Positions 51,746 through 57,978 of a stretch of DNA of 64,000 nt are shown here, one piece after another. The position numbers and the translations under genes are program-made. The stretch comes from JAUVXJ01 sp034411995 (GTDB taxonomy: Bacteria; Chloroflexota; Anaerolineae; UBA7937; B3-Chlor), in NCBI GenBank assembly GCA_034411995.1, contig DAOUME010000005.1, positions 1-64,000 on the forward strand. The letters are read 5' to 3'. A model generated the notes under the pieces. That model was given only the letters and a program-made list of their open reading frames with translations, searched no databases and was not told where the DNA came from. Numbering within the stretch: position 1 is the first letter of the stretch; the number at the start of each line of letters is the position of its first letter.

Positions 51746-51791
51746 CTACCTACGAGAACCGGGCTAATTGCGGCACAGGGGGTAGAAGGCC

Positions 51792-52385
51792 ATGAAGACG
51801 TACTGGCTGAGCCACGTGTTCCTCGGGCTCAGCTCGGCGCTCCTCGCTGCCGGTGGGGTCGCACTGGCACAGGGCATCACCATTATCACGCAGCCCGAAG
51901 GGTGTGTCGAGTGCTCTACGTCGGACAACCTCAACTGGCTCTCGCTGTACAGCATCGGATGGGGTCCAATTGAAGAGGACGACGAGAGCATCACCTTCAA
52001 GGCGTGGTACGAGGGTGACTTCGTTTGCGATTGTCCAGCATGCGGAGTAACGCGGTGTGATATCGCCCAGCGGCCTGTGTACCGGGACTCCGAGTGGGTC
52101 ATTTTCCCCTGTCCTGGCGAGGAGTTCACCGATCGAGGAGCTTTTGACGTGACCGGGACTAGCGGTTTAACGCCTCTGGGTACTTGGACATTCGGCCTGA
52201 TTTCGGACGAGGACCCACAGGAGGCTTACTTCACGACCCAGGTGGCTGACGACTGTGAGGGACCTGCCGACCAGGAACCGCCGCACTTCGTGCCCGAACC
52301 GGAGTCATTGGTGTTGTTGGGCAGCGGTCTGGCTGGCCTAGCGCGGTATGCCACCCTTCGTTCGAGGACCAGAGAGAAGGAGTAG
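51792..52385 (+). CDS. PEP-CTERM sorted secreted protein 2
   Basis: 197 residues, homologous to PEP-CTERM protein 1. Signal peptide MKTYWLSHVFLGLSSALLAA, then a Cys-rich external domain (EGCVECSTSDN, CDCPACGVTRCD, FPCPGEEF, DDCEGP), and the sorting tail HFVPEPESLVLLGSGLAGLA, then RYATLRSRTREKE. The cysteines differ in number and place from protein 1, so the external domains are diverging while signal and tail are kept. It has its own promoter and terminator. Confidence 0.92.
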   Translation: MKTYWLSHVFLGLSSALLAAGGVALAQGITIITQPEGCVECSTSDNLNWLSLYSIGWGPIEEDDESITFKAWYEGDFVCDCPACGVTRCDIAQRPVYRDSEWVIFPCPGEEFTDRGAFDVTGTSGLTPLGTWTFGLISDEDPQEAYFTTQVADDCEGPADQEPPHFVPEPESLVLLGSGLAGLARYATLRSRTREKE

Positions 52386-52411
52386 GGTCGCGAACACGAT
52401 CTGGCTGCTGG

Positions 52412-52443
52412 AAGGGCTATCCCACGCCGGGGCGGCCCTTTTC
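52412..52443 (+). terminator. Intrinsic terminator of PEP-CTERM gene 2
   Basis: GGGC-TA-TCCC pairs with GGGG-CG-GCCC, then TTTT. Same position and plan as after PEP-CTERM gene 1. Confidence 0.82.
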
Positions 52444-52570
52444 TGTTGGGGGTGCAGAGTCTACGAGAACTCGTCCACCGGCAAGTCCGGGAGGTCCACA
52501 AAAAGGCCCTCCTTCGTCTCAGCCAGCATGAGTGTGGCTGGACGGCAGGAGGGTCGCTACGGAGAACGGG

Positions 52571-52643
52571 AGCGGGAGACGAGATTCGAACTCGCGATCC
52601 TCTGCTTGGAAGGCAGATGCTTTGCCAGCTAAGCTACTCCCGG
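52571..52643 (-). tRNA. Near-intact tRNA-Gly(UCC) copy in R3, probably a pseudo-tRNA
   Basis: The cloverleaf is complete (anticodon loop CTTCCAA, T-arm GAGTTCGAATCTC) except for the first acceptor pair, C-C instead of G-C, because the sequence departs from the true tRNA exactly at its 5' end. It may be transcribed from the R promoter, but the mismatched pair 1-72 makes function doubtful. Confidence 0.6.
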
Positions 52644-52930
52644 TCTCTGGTGGCTTCCTTGAGTGTCAGAGTACCGCGTCTTGCGGTCGGGGTTGTGAGC
52701 AACAGCAGACGCACTGTGTGCAGCCTTTCCACGACCTATGGTGCAACCCACAATACGCCGCGTGGCAAGGTGGCCCCACTGAGTGTCTGCACCCAGAGAG
52801 TGCGGCCATTTTCGATGGCCCCCGCACACTCATGGCTTATCGCGATAGCAGGGCCAGGTGTACCTTGGCTCCGTCTAGCCCCCAACACCTTTCAGCTTTG
52901 GCCACTGAGAGAGAAGGGCGACACATTCTC

Positions 52931-53263
52931 TTACTGGGAGGACCCCTGGTTCTCCAGTACTTCTTTCATCCTCTCCGAGAGTTGCCGCTCCGCCTCCGAG
53001 AGTGCAGGCGTCTCGTCCCTAATGATGCCTTTGCCTGGAACGAAATCCTTAGCCCACAGGGTTTCCTCCTCAATATCGGCAGACGCCTCGACGCATAGTC
53101 TGACTTCGCCCACGCTGAGTTCGCCTGGCGCCTTCCTATCTACCGAGTCATCCAGCTTGTCCCGCAACTCGGCGACACCAGGTTTCGTGTCGCTCAGGCG
53201 ATGCAGCCAGTGTTTTGCTCGCAAGGCGTCTTCCCATGTGATTGTCATGACTCCAGTACTCAC
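52931..53263 (-). CDS. Small cargo protein, family A1 (110 aa)
   Basis: Paralogue of the 113-residue gene at 44343-44684 (see motif ELSVGEVRLCVEA). Starts at GTG seven bases after GGAGG of leader L. Soluble, acidic, helix-rich, with KDFVPGKGIIRDETPALSEAERQL near the end. It occupies the same place relative to the R repeat (last gene of its cargo, stop about 160 bases right of R3). Function unknown. Confidence 0.78.
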   Translation of the reverse strand: MSTGVMTITWEDALRAKHWLHRLSDTKPGVAELRDKLDDSVDRKAPGELSVGEVRLCVEASADIEEETLWAKDFVPGKGIIRDETPALSEAERQLSERMKEVLENQGSSQ

Positions 53264-53300
53264 GTCTCTCCTCCTTTCACAGAGTAGTCACCGAGCGATT
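53264..53300 (-). promoter_or_regulatory. Conserved leader L, copy 3
   Basis: Minus strand GGTGACTACTCTGTGAAAGG, then AGGAGAGAC and the GTG start; one change in the core relative to copy 1. Confidence 0.78.
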
Positions 53301-53754
53301 ACGCGCCGCGTGGTGACCCCTTTTTGTGGCAAGCCTCGATGATTCTCCTACGACTTGGGTCCGCCCATGTACAGTAGGGACACCTCTCCGATTCTGCGAG
53401 GTCATAGATTCTTTGGCAGTTCCGGCATTTGTATATCAACATCCCATCGCCTGTAGAGAGTACCTTGTCAAGCTTCCCGATCGGGATGTCACGCCCACAG
53501 TAGCGGCAGACCCTGGCTTCCAGTCTCACCAACTCCGCACAATAGGGACACTTGCGGATTGCCCCGGACCGCAGGGCTCTATGCTCTATCGCTGTCACAT
53601 CCTTGGGCAACACCCCACAGATGATGAGGCCAATCGGCCCAAGAAGCAGGCCGAGAAGAAAGCCTTCCAGAGCTGAACGTCCCTTGTTCTCGCAGATGAC
53701 CGACCCTGCTGCGCCACAGATTATCCAGACTACGGCCCCTACTATGCACTCCAT
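53299..53754 (-). CDS. Membrane protein with two zinc ribbons (151 aa)
   Basis: Two N-terminal membrane helices (VGAVVWIICGAAGSVIC; LEGFLLGLLLGPIGLIICGVL), then a zinc ribbon CPYCAELVRLEARVCRYCGRDI. A second cysteine set follows, CRNCQRIYDLAESERCPYC. Such helix-hairpin plus zinc-ribbon proteins are common and mostly uncharacterised. It stands upstream of a leader-L gene, the place taken in other cargos by the coiled-coil membrane proteins or the large nuclease-like gene. Confidence 0.8.
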   Translation of the reverse strand: MECIVGAVVWIICGAAGSVICENKGRSALEGFLLGLLLGPIGLIICGVLPKDVTAIEHRALRSGAIRKCPYCAELVRLEARVCRYCGRDIPIGKLDKVLSTGDGMLIYKCRNCQRIYDLAESERCPYCTWADPSRRRIIEACHKKGSPRGA

Positions 53755-53771
53755 GTGCTATCGTTCCCCCC

Positions 53772-54104
53772 TCACTCGTAGGTCTGGCCTCCTGTGGACA
53801 TTAGATAAACCCACTCGATATATGGCAGACGCACGATGACTCTGTCGCTGAGGGCCTGGCCTAGGGCGGCTCCGCGACACATGACGTTGGCATACCCTTG
53901 CATCATGAGGCACATAGCCTTTGGTGAGTTGAAGAACGGCTCTTGTCCCGTACGCCATACAACCAGCGTCGCGCCGTCAGGCAAGGCTCCAATGGGTTGA
54001 CCGGTGAGGGCGCCAATCGGGGAGGTTTGCCGCACCGCAGTGGGCAACAGGAACACGCAGCAGAGCAAGAGTAGCACTACGACCACAATGACTCTGCGGG
54101 TCAT
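53772..54104 (-). CDS. Membrane-anchored or secreted small protein (110 aa)
   Basis: A basic N-terminus and strong hydrophobic segment (VIVVVVLLLLCCVFLLPTAV) followed by about 85 external residues with IGALPDGATLVVWRTGQEPF and three Cys/Met-rich stretches (AMCLMMQGYANVMCRG). No family recognised. First gene of its cargo. Start taken at the second Met behind GAGAGGAGC; a longer frame adds 13 basic residues. Confidence 0.65.
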   Translation of the reverse strand: MTRRVIVVVVLLLLCCVFLLPTAVRQTSPIGALTGQPIGALPDGATLVVWRTGQEPFFNSPKAMCLMMQGYANVMCRGAALGQALSDRVIVRLPYIEWVYLMSTGGQTYE

Positions 54105-54179
54105 GCTCCTCTCAAACCTCCTGTCGGGTCGGCGACACGCCATACACGGCTCGTTTCCGAGGGAGCCCTGAGCGAGGGA

Positions 54180-54285
54180 GTCTCAGCGCGTTTTGCGGTC
54201 GGAGTTGTGAGCAGCGGCAGACGCACTGTGCGGGGCCTTGCTGCTAGCTGCACCGTACCTCACAATCCGCCACCTGGCAGGGTGT
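54180..54285. repeat. R repeat scar, copy 4 (right block only)
   Basis: Only the promoter-bearing right block of R remains (GTTTTGCGGTCGGAGTTGTG; GCAGACGCACTGTGCGG; CTCACAATCCGCCACCTGG), without tRNA, terminator or PEP-CTERM gene. The -35/-10 spacing is still 17 (CTGCCA...TACGGT, 54280-54252). It separates two cargo operons, so an S-PEP-R unit appears to have been lost here. Confidence 0.82.
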
Positions 54286-54316
54286 CTCCACCCAAACTGT
54301 GCGCTAAGAGAGTGGG

Positions 54317-54901
54317 CTACTCTTTGTCAAGCGGCCAATGATACGTTCGCTGGAGAATATCCGTGAAGTGCTCTGACGACCGGATTCCTTTGAGGTCGAC
54401 CTTCCCTGGATCGGGCATCAAGTCGAAGGGCTCTGCGAAGTGTGCGAACCAGACGAAGTTGCCTTCGGTCTGTTCGAAGCCGGGATTGCAGATGGTCACT
54501 GTCAGCGGTTCGCCCTCATCCAGCGGCGTGTGCCTTGGAAATCTGACCCGCACGTCGGTCGAGAAGGAATACCGGTGTTGCCCTGGTACTGCCTCAGCAA
54601 CAACGAGGAGTTTGCAGAACCGGTGGAAAGGTTCGCCTTGTTCGCCCTGTCGCCCTTGTCCCGCTTTGAGTTCTAGCCTGCGTTTGTTTCGTAGGACCCA
54701 GGTCGTGATCGGGAATGCTGTGTCTTGTTCTGGAACCTCACAGTCGGGCCTGTAGTCGACTTTCTCGAACCACACCTTGAACGGCTCTTGCTCTTCACTC
54801 TCGCAGTCAACCAGACCTGTCAGCTTGTATTCCCCCTCTGCGCCCGCGCGGTCGAACCACGCCTTGCCGCCGTTCACCTTCAAGACCTTGTCCCAAGACA
54901 T
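54317..54901 (-). CDS. Small cargo protein, family A2 (194 aa)
   Basis: Paralogue of the 184-residue gene at 47692-48246, with MSWDKVLKVNGGKAWFDRAG at the start, PFKVWFEKVDY, FHRFCKLLVVAE and YSFSTDVRVRFP. Soluble, probably beta-rich. It is the last gene of its cargo, next to the R4 scar, behind leader L (AAAAGGTGGAGAGAG before ATG). Function unknown. Confidence 0.8.
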   Translation of the reverse strand: MSWDKVLKVNGGKAWFDRAGAEGEYKLTGLVDCESEEQEPFKVWFEKVDYRPDCEVPEQDTAFPITTWVLRNKRRLELKAGQGRQGEQGEPFHRFCKLLVVAEAVPGQHRYSFSTDVRVRFPRHTPLDEGEPLTVTICNPGFEQTEGNFVWFAHFAEPFDLMPDPGKVDLKGIRSSEHFTDILQRTYHWPLDKE

Positions 54902-54940
54902 CTCTCTCCACCTTTTACAGAATAGTCACCAAGCAGCCAT
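54902..54940 (-). promoter_or_regulatory. Conserved leader L, copy 4
   Basis: Minus strand GGTGACTATTCTGTAAAAGG then TGGAGAGAG and the ATG; one change in the core. Confidence 0.78.
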
Positions 54941-54958
54941 GGGCCACCACCACGTGCG

Positions 54959-55456
54959 TTAGGTTGCGAGGTCGTCAAGCTTCTGACAAGCCCTCTCTGC
55001 CTTCGACAACGCATCCCTACCAGCGCCCATGAACCGACCATACAGAGTCTGTCGCTCGCCCAGCGCCATTTGGTCATACCCCTCCGCCCGTTGCACCATT
55101 GATGTGACCTCTGTCAGTGCAGCGTAGAACGATTGCAGGTCCTCACGGGCGTCGCGCGGTAGGAGGACTAATTCGATGGCGGAGGCCGCATATACAATGT
55201 TGGCGAAGTGCCCCTCTGGCCGATTCCATCCGGGGTCTGGTGCTTCGACCTTGCGTATGGCGCTCTCAAGCTCTGCACGGTTTGCCGAGACTTCGGAGAT
55301 GAGGCCCTCGATCAAATCCTGCTTCCTTCGTTTGCGAGCCAGGCGATCCCTGTACTCCGCGCCAACCAGCCCTAGTATGAATCCTAGCACGGTGCCCAGC
55401 ACGGTGCCCAAGAGGCCGAATGCGCCTGAGGCCACGACTCCGAGAAGCCACTCCAT
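54959..55456 (-). CDS. Membrane-anchored coiled-coil cargo protein (165 aa)
   Basis: N-terminal membrane segment rich in Gly (GLLGTVLGTVLGFILGLVGA), basic patch (RLARKRRKQD), then helical soluble part (LISEVSANRAELESAIRKVE ... LPRDAREDLQSFYAALTEV). It is a paralogue of the 180-residue gene at 44723-45265 and holds the same place, directly upstream of a leader-L gene. Function unknown. Confidence 0.77.
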   Translation of the reverse strand: MEWLLGVVASGAFGLLGTVLGTVLGFILGLVGAEYRDRLARKRRKQDLIEGLISEVSANRAELESAIRKVEAPDPGWNRPEGHFANIVYAASAIELVLLPRDAREDLQSFYAALTEVTSMVQRAEGYDQMALGERQTLYGRFMGAGRDALSKAERACQKLDDLAT

Positions 55457-55544
55457 CGGCTATTGACCCCCTTTCCAGCCACTCCTCCGCATCCCTAATC
55501 AGCCTGTCCTTCTCTTTCGTGGTCTGCTTGTGCGAGTGGCTCAT
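55449..55544 (-). CDS. Possible small ORF with KDRLIRDAEEWL motif
   Basis: ATG at 55544 behind TAGGGGA; reads MSHSHKQTTKEKDRLIRDAE then EWLERG. At a GGGGG run the frame runs on into the next gene, while a one-base shift gives an immediate stop, so the end is uncertain. It matches the relic at 45284-45424 in the equivalent place of cargo 1. Probably a 30-residue peptide or the remnant of one. Confidence 0.4.
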
Positions 55545-55572
55545 TCCCCTACCAAGTGTTGTCAGCGTGCGC

Positions 55573-56934
55573 CTATGGAGGACCGTACGCCTTGAAGACG
55601 ATGGGGAAGATGGTCTTGTACGGAGCCCAGTCGCCAGGGCGAGGTGGCCAGTACGCGAACCGGATATCGTAACCGTGCCGCCATACCACATAGGCGTTGC
55701 CATTCGCGTCCACCGCGACGGACGTTTGGTCTTCAGCGGGTCCCCAATCATCGCTCACCCTGAGATTAGCGCCCCATGCTCCTCCGGCCGGCCGGTTCGC
55801 GAAGTAGACTCCCGACTCGCAGTCATCATCGTCCTCCCAGGGGTCACAGTATGGGCCACCGACCCAGACGGCATAGGCGTTCCCGTTTGCATCTGCGGCG
55901 ATATCAGGCGGACAGTTTGTGTTGGCTAGTATTGGGTCGCTGTTTACCTTGATGTTGCTGTTCCAACTGCCTCGTGCATTGCGATAGGAAAAGTACAGGC
56001 CCGGACCGCCGGCGCCCGCGCGACGGTCAGTCCAGACAGCATAGGCCTTGCCGGTCCCGTACGCGGCGATGTTGGGGAACCTCTGCGGCGCTATGCCGGC
56101 GTCATCGTTGACCCTAATGTTGGCGCCCCACGTGCCTCCGCTCGGTCGATAGGCGAAGTAGATGTCGCTATTGTCCCGGTGCTCCTGGTCCTGCAGCGTG
56201 GCATTTCGCCAATCGACCCACACAACATACGCGTTACCGTTGGCGTCCGCGGCGATAGATAGCCAGCCAGGAGAAGGACTGGGGGTCCCGTGGCTGTCGA
56301 GCACCTTCTCGACCGCACTCCAACTACCACCTGCCGGGCGGTACGAGAAACAGATGTCCTGGTTAAGCAGGGTCTCACCGACCAGGTCCCAACACACCCA
56401 CGCTGCGTAGGCCTTACCGTATGTGTTAACCGCTATTGAGGGCGCGTCGTGACTGCCCGCGTCAGGGTTGACCTTCGCGGGAGTAGACCAGTCTCCCCCG
56501 CTGGCTCTATAGGCGAAGTAGACGTCGGTCCCGCCGCCCCCGTTCGGGCCATCGACCCAGACCGCGTATGCATTGCCTGCCGTGTCCATGGCGACAGACG
56601 GGTCCCAAGGGCCCCACGTTGTCACTTCATCGTTCAGTTTGCCGTTGGCGCCCCAGTTGCCTTCCAGCGGCCGGTAGGCACCGTAGATGTCCCAGTCGTA
56701 CCCATCTCCCCCCGGTTCGTCTTCGCGGCCGTCGGTCCAGACCGCATAGGCGTTGCCGCTCGGGTCCGTCGCGATGGACGGGCCGTAGCGGTAGCCGCTC
56801 GAATCATCGTTGACCATCACGCTAGGGCTCCACGGCCAGTTCGCCACAGCCACGTGGGTCGGTTCTGACGCCAGCAAGAGTGAGCACAACCCTATCGTGA
56901 GCGTGAGAGCCCTGGTAAGGGCCTTTCTAGTCAT
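55573..56934 (-). CDS. Secreted repeat protein, probable beta-propeller (453 aa)
   Basis: A signal peptide (MTRKALTRALTLTIGLCSLL) precedes about seven repeats of roughly 55 residues. Each has a core such as IATDPSGNAYAVWTDGR, VAMDTAGNAYAVWVDG, IAADANGNAYVVWVDWR, VAVDANGNAYVVWRHG, plus a Y/F-S/A-YRPxxGxW element. This fits a seven-bladed propeller for carbohydrate or protein binding. The tail KTIFPIVFKAYGPP resembles the short PIV-K C-terminal motif seen on secreted proteins of Anaerolineae. First gene of its cargo. Confidence 0.83.
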   Translation of the reverse strand: MTRKALTRALTLTIGLCSLLLASEPTHVAVANWPWSPSVMVNDDSSGYRYGPSIATDPSGNAYAVWTDGREDEPGGDGYDWDIYGAYRPLEGNWGANGKLNDEVTTWGPWDPSVAMDTAGNAYAVWVDGPNGGGGTDVYFAYRASGGDWSTPAKVNPDAGSHDAPSIAVNTYGKAYAAWVCWDLVGETLLNQDICFSYRPAGGSWSAVEKVLDSHGTPSPSPGWLSIAADANGNAYVVWVDWRNATLQDQEHRDNSDIYFAYRPSGGTWGANIRVNDDAGIAPQRFPNIAAYGTGKAYAVWTDRRAGAGGPGLYFSYRNARGSWNSNIKVNSDPILANTNCPPDIAADANGNAYAVWVGGPYCDPWEDDDDCESGVYFANRPAGGAWGANLRVSDDWGPAEDQTSVAVDANGNAYVVWRHGYDIRFAYWPPRPGDWAPYKTIFPIVFKAYGPP

Positions 56935-57167
56935 GTTTCTGACTCACCCGCAAGAGCGCCGCATGAGCCGCGCAGTCGAAGGGGCTGAAACGGCGGCATG
57001 CCTATGAAGCGGCTGTGGGCACACGCTCTCGCGCTGGACACGAGAGGCAGGGCACGGTTGAACGAGTGGGGCGAGAGCGAGACAGTGCGGCGAGCTCTTC
57101 GTCACAATCGTCAGACCTCCTCCGCAGTGGGCATGACGGTCGATGACAGCGAGGATAAGGGTTGTGT

Positions 57168-57345
57168 CTCAGGCAATAATCGAAGTAGACGCGAACTCTG
57201 TGGACTGTACTACAAAGGAGAAGAGAGCGCAAGGAGCGTTCCACGGAACGTCAAGAGGCCCCGCTGTTCAGGAGGAGATTGTTCCAGAAGGTTCTCGGTG
57301 TACCTTCGAATCTCTCAATTAGGGCCTCAAGCGACAAGCCAAAGG
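57168..57345. repeat. S repeat, copy 3
   Basis: About 175 bases with GTACTACAAAGGAGAAGA, AAGAGGCCCCGCTGTT, AGGAGGAGATTGT, CCAGAAGGTTCTCGGTGTAC and GGGCCTCAAGC. Here no PEP-CTERM gene follows; a recombinase relic occupies that place. Confidence 0.82.
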
Positions 57346-57612
57346 AAGCCAGGTCTTGATGCCTCTGGCGTGGGCGTGCTGAGTGGTATCCGTTAGTCCA
57401 CGCCTTTGGAGTTCGACCAGATAGGCCCGGACATGGTGCGACCTCATGCCTTCGGGGGACTGGACGCCATGCTGCCGCAACCAGCTCACAAAGGTGCCCA
57501 GGGTATAAGGGTATAGATGTAGTGGGTCAGAGTCTTGGGGGTGCCCCGCTGAGCCTCGCGGTCCAACAAGAATGATTCAAAGTGGAGGTCAAGCGGGGTA
57601 GGATTGGGATTC
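57319..57612 (-). pseudogene. Relic of a tyrosine recombinase (integrase) N-terminal domain
   Basis: Minus strand, first frame: LDLHFESFLLDREAQRGTPK then TLTHYIYTL, then a stop. One base over it continues LGTFVSWLRQHGVQSPEGMR, SHHVRAYLVELQRRG, LTDTTQHAHARGIKTWL, then a stop at 57319. This is the SAM-like core-binding domain of XerC/phage-type integrases ('F...L......T..TL..Y...L..F..WL', 'HARAIKTWLRFL'). The catalytic domain (R-H-R-Y) is missing. The gene is dead, and adjoins the tRNA-Gly. Confidence 0.75.
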
Positions 57613-57637
57613 GTACAGCGTAGGACGCGCCAGGCAC

Positions 57638-57785
57638 ATACAACAAACCCTCCTTCGTCTTGGCCACCATATGCAGTCGCTACACGGCAGAAGGGTCGCT
57701 ACTGAGAAGAGGAGCGGGAGACGAGATTCGAACTCGCGATCCTCTGCTTGGAAGGCAGATGCTTTGCCAACTAAGCTACTCCCGC
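57638..57785. repeat. R-homologous segment around the true tRNA-Gly
   Basis: From ACAAACCCTCCTTCGTCT through CGGCAGAAGGGTCGCTAC to the 5' end of the tRNA-Gly it matches R1 and R3. Homology stops exactly at the tRNA 5' end, where tRNA-Pro follows instead of the R right block. This is probably the ancestral locus from which R units arose. Confidence 0.8.
57713..57785 (-). tRNA. tRNA-Gly (anticodon UCC)
   Basis: Minus-strand cloverleaf with acceptor GCGGGAG/CTCCCGC, D-arm AGCTTAGTTGGCAAAGC, anticodon stem TCTGC/GCAGA around CTTCCAA, T-arm GAGTTCGAATCTC. All pairs intact; CCA not encoded. It is 11 bases downstream of tRNA-Pro and shares its promoter. Confidence 0.96.
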
Positions 57786-57796
57786 TCGGCAACCAG

Positions 57797-57869
57797 TCGG
57801 GGTGATAGGACTTGAACCTACGACCTCGGCGTCCCAAACGCCGCGCGCTTCCACCTGCGCCACACCCCG
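57797..57869 (-). tRNA. tRNA-Pro (anticodon UGG)
   Basis: Acceptor CGGGGTG/CACCCCG, anticodon stem CGGCG/CGCCG around TTTGGGA (TGG), T-arm GGTTCAAGTCC. First gene of a tRNA-Pro/tRNA-Gly operon; CCA not encoded. Confidence 0.95.
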
Positions 57870-57880
57870 ATACACATCCT

Positions 57881-57909
57881 ATTATAGTCCAGTGGACTGC
57901 GTACGTCAA
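57881..57909 (-). promoter_or_regulatory. Promoter of the tRNA-Pro/tRNA-Gly operon
   Basis: Minus-strand TTGACG (57909-57904) and TATAAT (57886-57881), 17-base spacer, 11 bases before the tRNA. Confidence 0.8.
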
Positions 57910-57978
57910 GCAGGCGTTGGTTATGAGAGACAGCTATGGTAACATATCGTTGGACACCCAGTGGCAGGATAGGGCTAA

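Larger units (their letters stand above)
52412..52773. repeat. R repeat, copy 3
   Basis: Full-length R with terminator, conserved stretch, nearly intact tRNA-Gly copy, and the 130-base block with promoter TTGCCA-N17-TGCACC (52768-52740). It is the copy closest to the intact tRNA-Gly in the tRNA part. Confidence 0.88.

Noticed and set aside
52446..53342. 298-codon plus-strand frame running from R3 across the 110-residue gene
   Set aside because: It crosses a tRNA copy, a promoter block and antisense coding sequence; composition is not protein-like.
43921..57785. CRISPR array or integron as explanation for the repeats
   Set aside because: Repeats are 100-365 bases, few, and separated by 2-4 kb of operons. 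No short regular spacers, no cas genes, no attC-like sites after single cassettes and no IntI-type gene.
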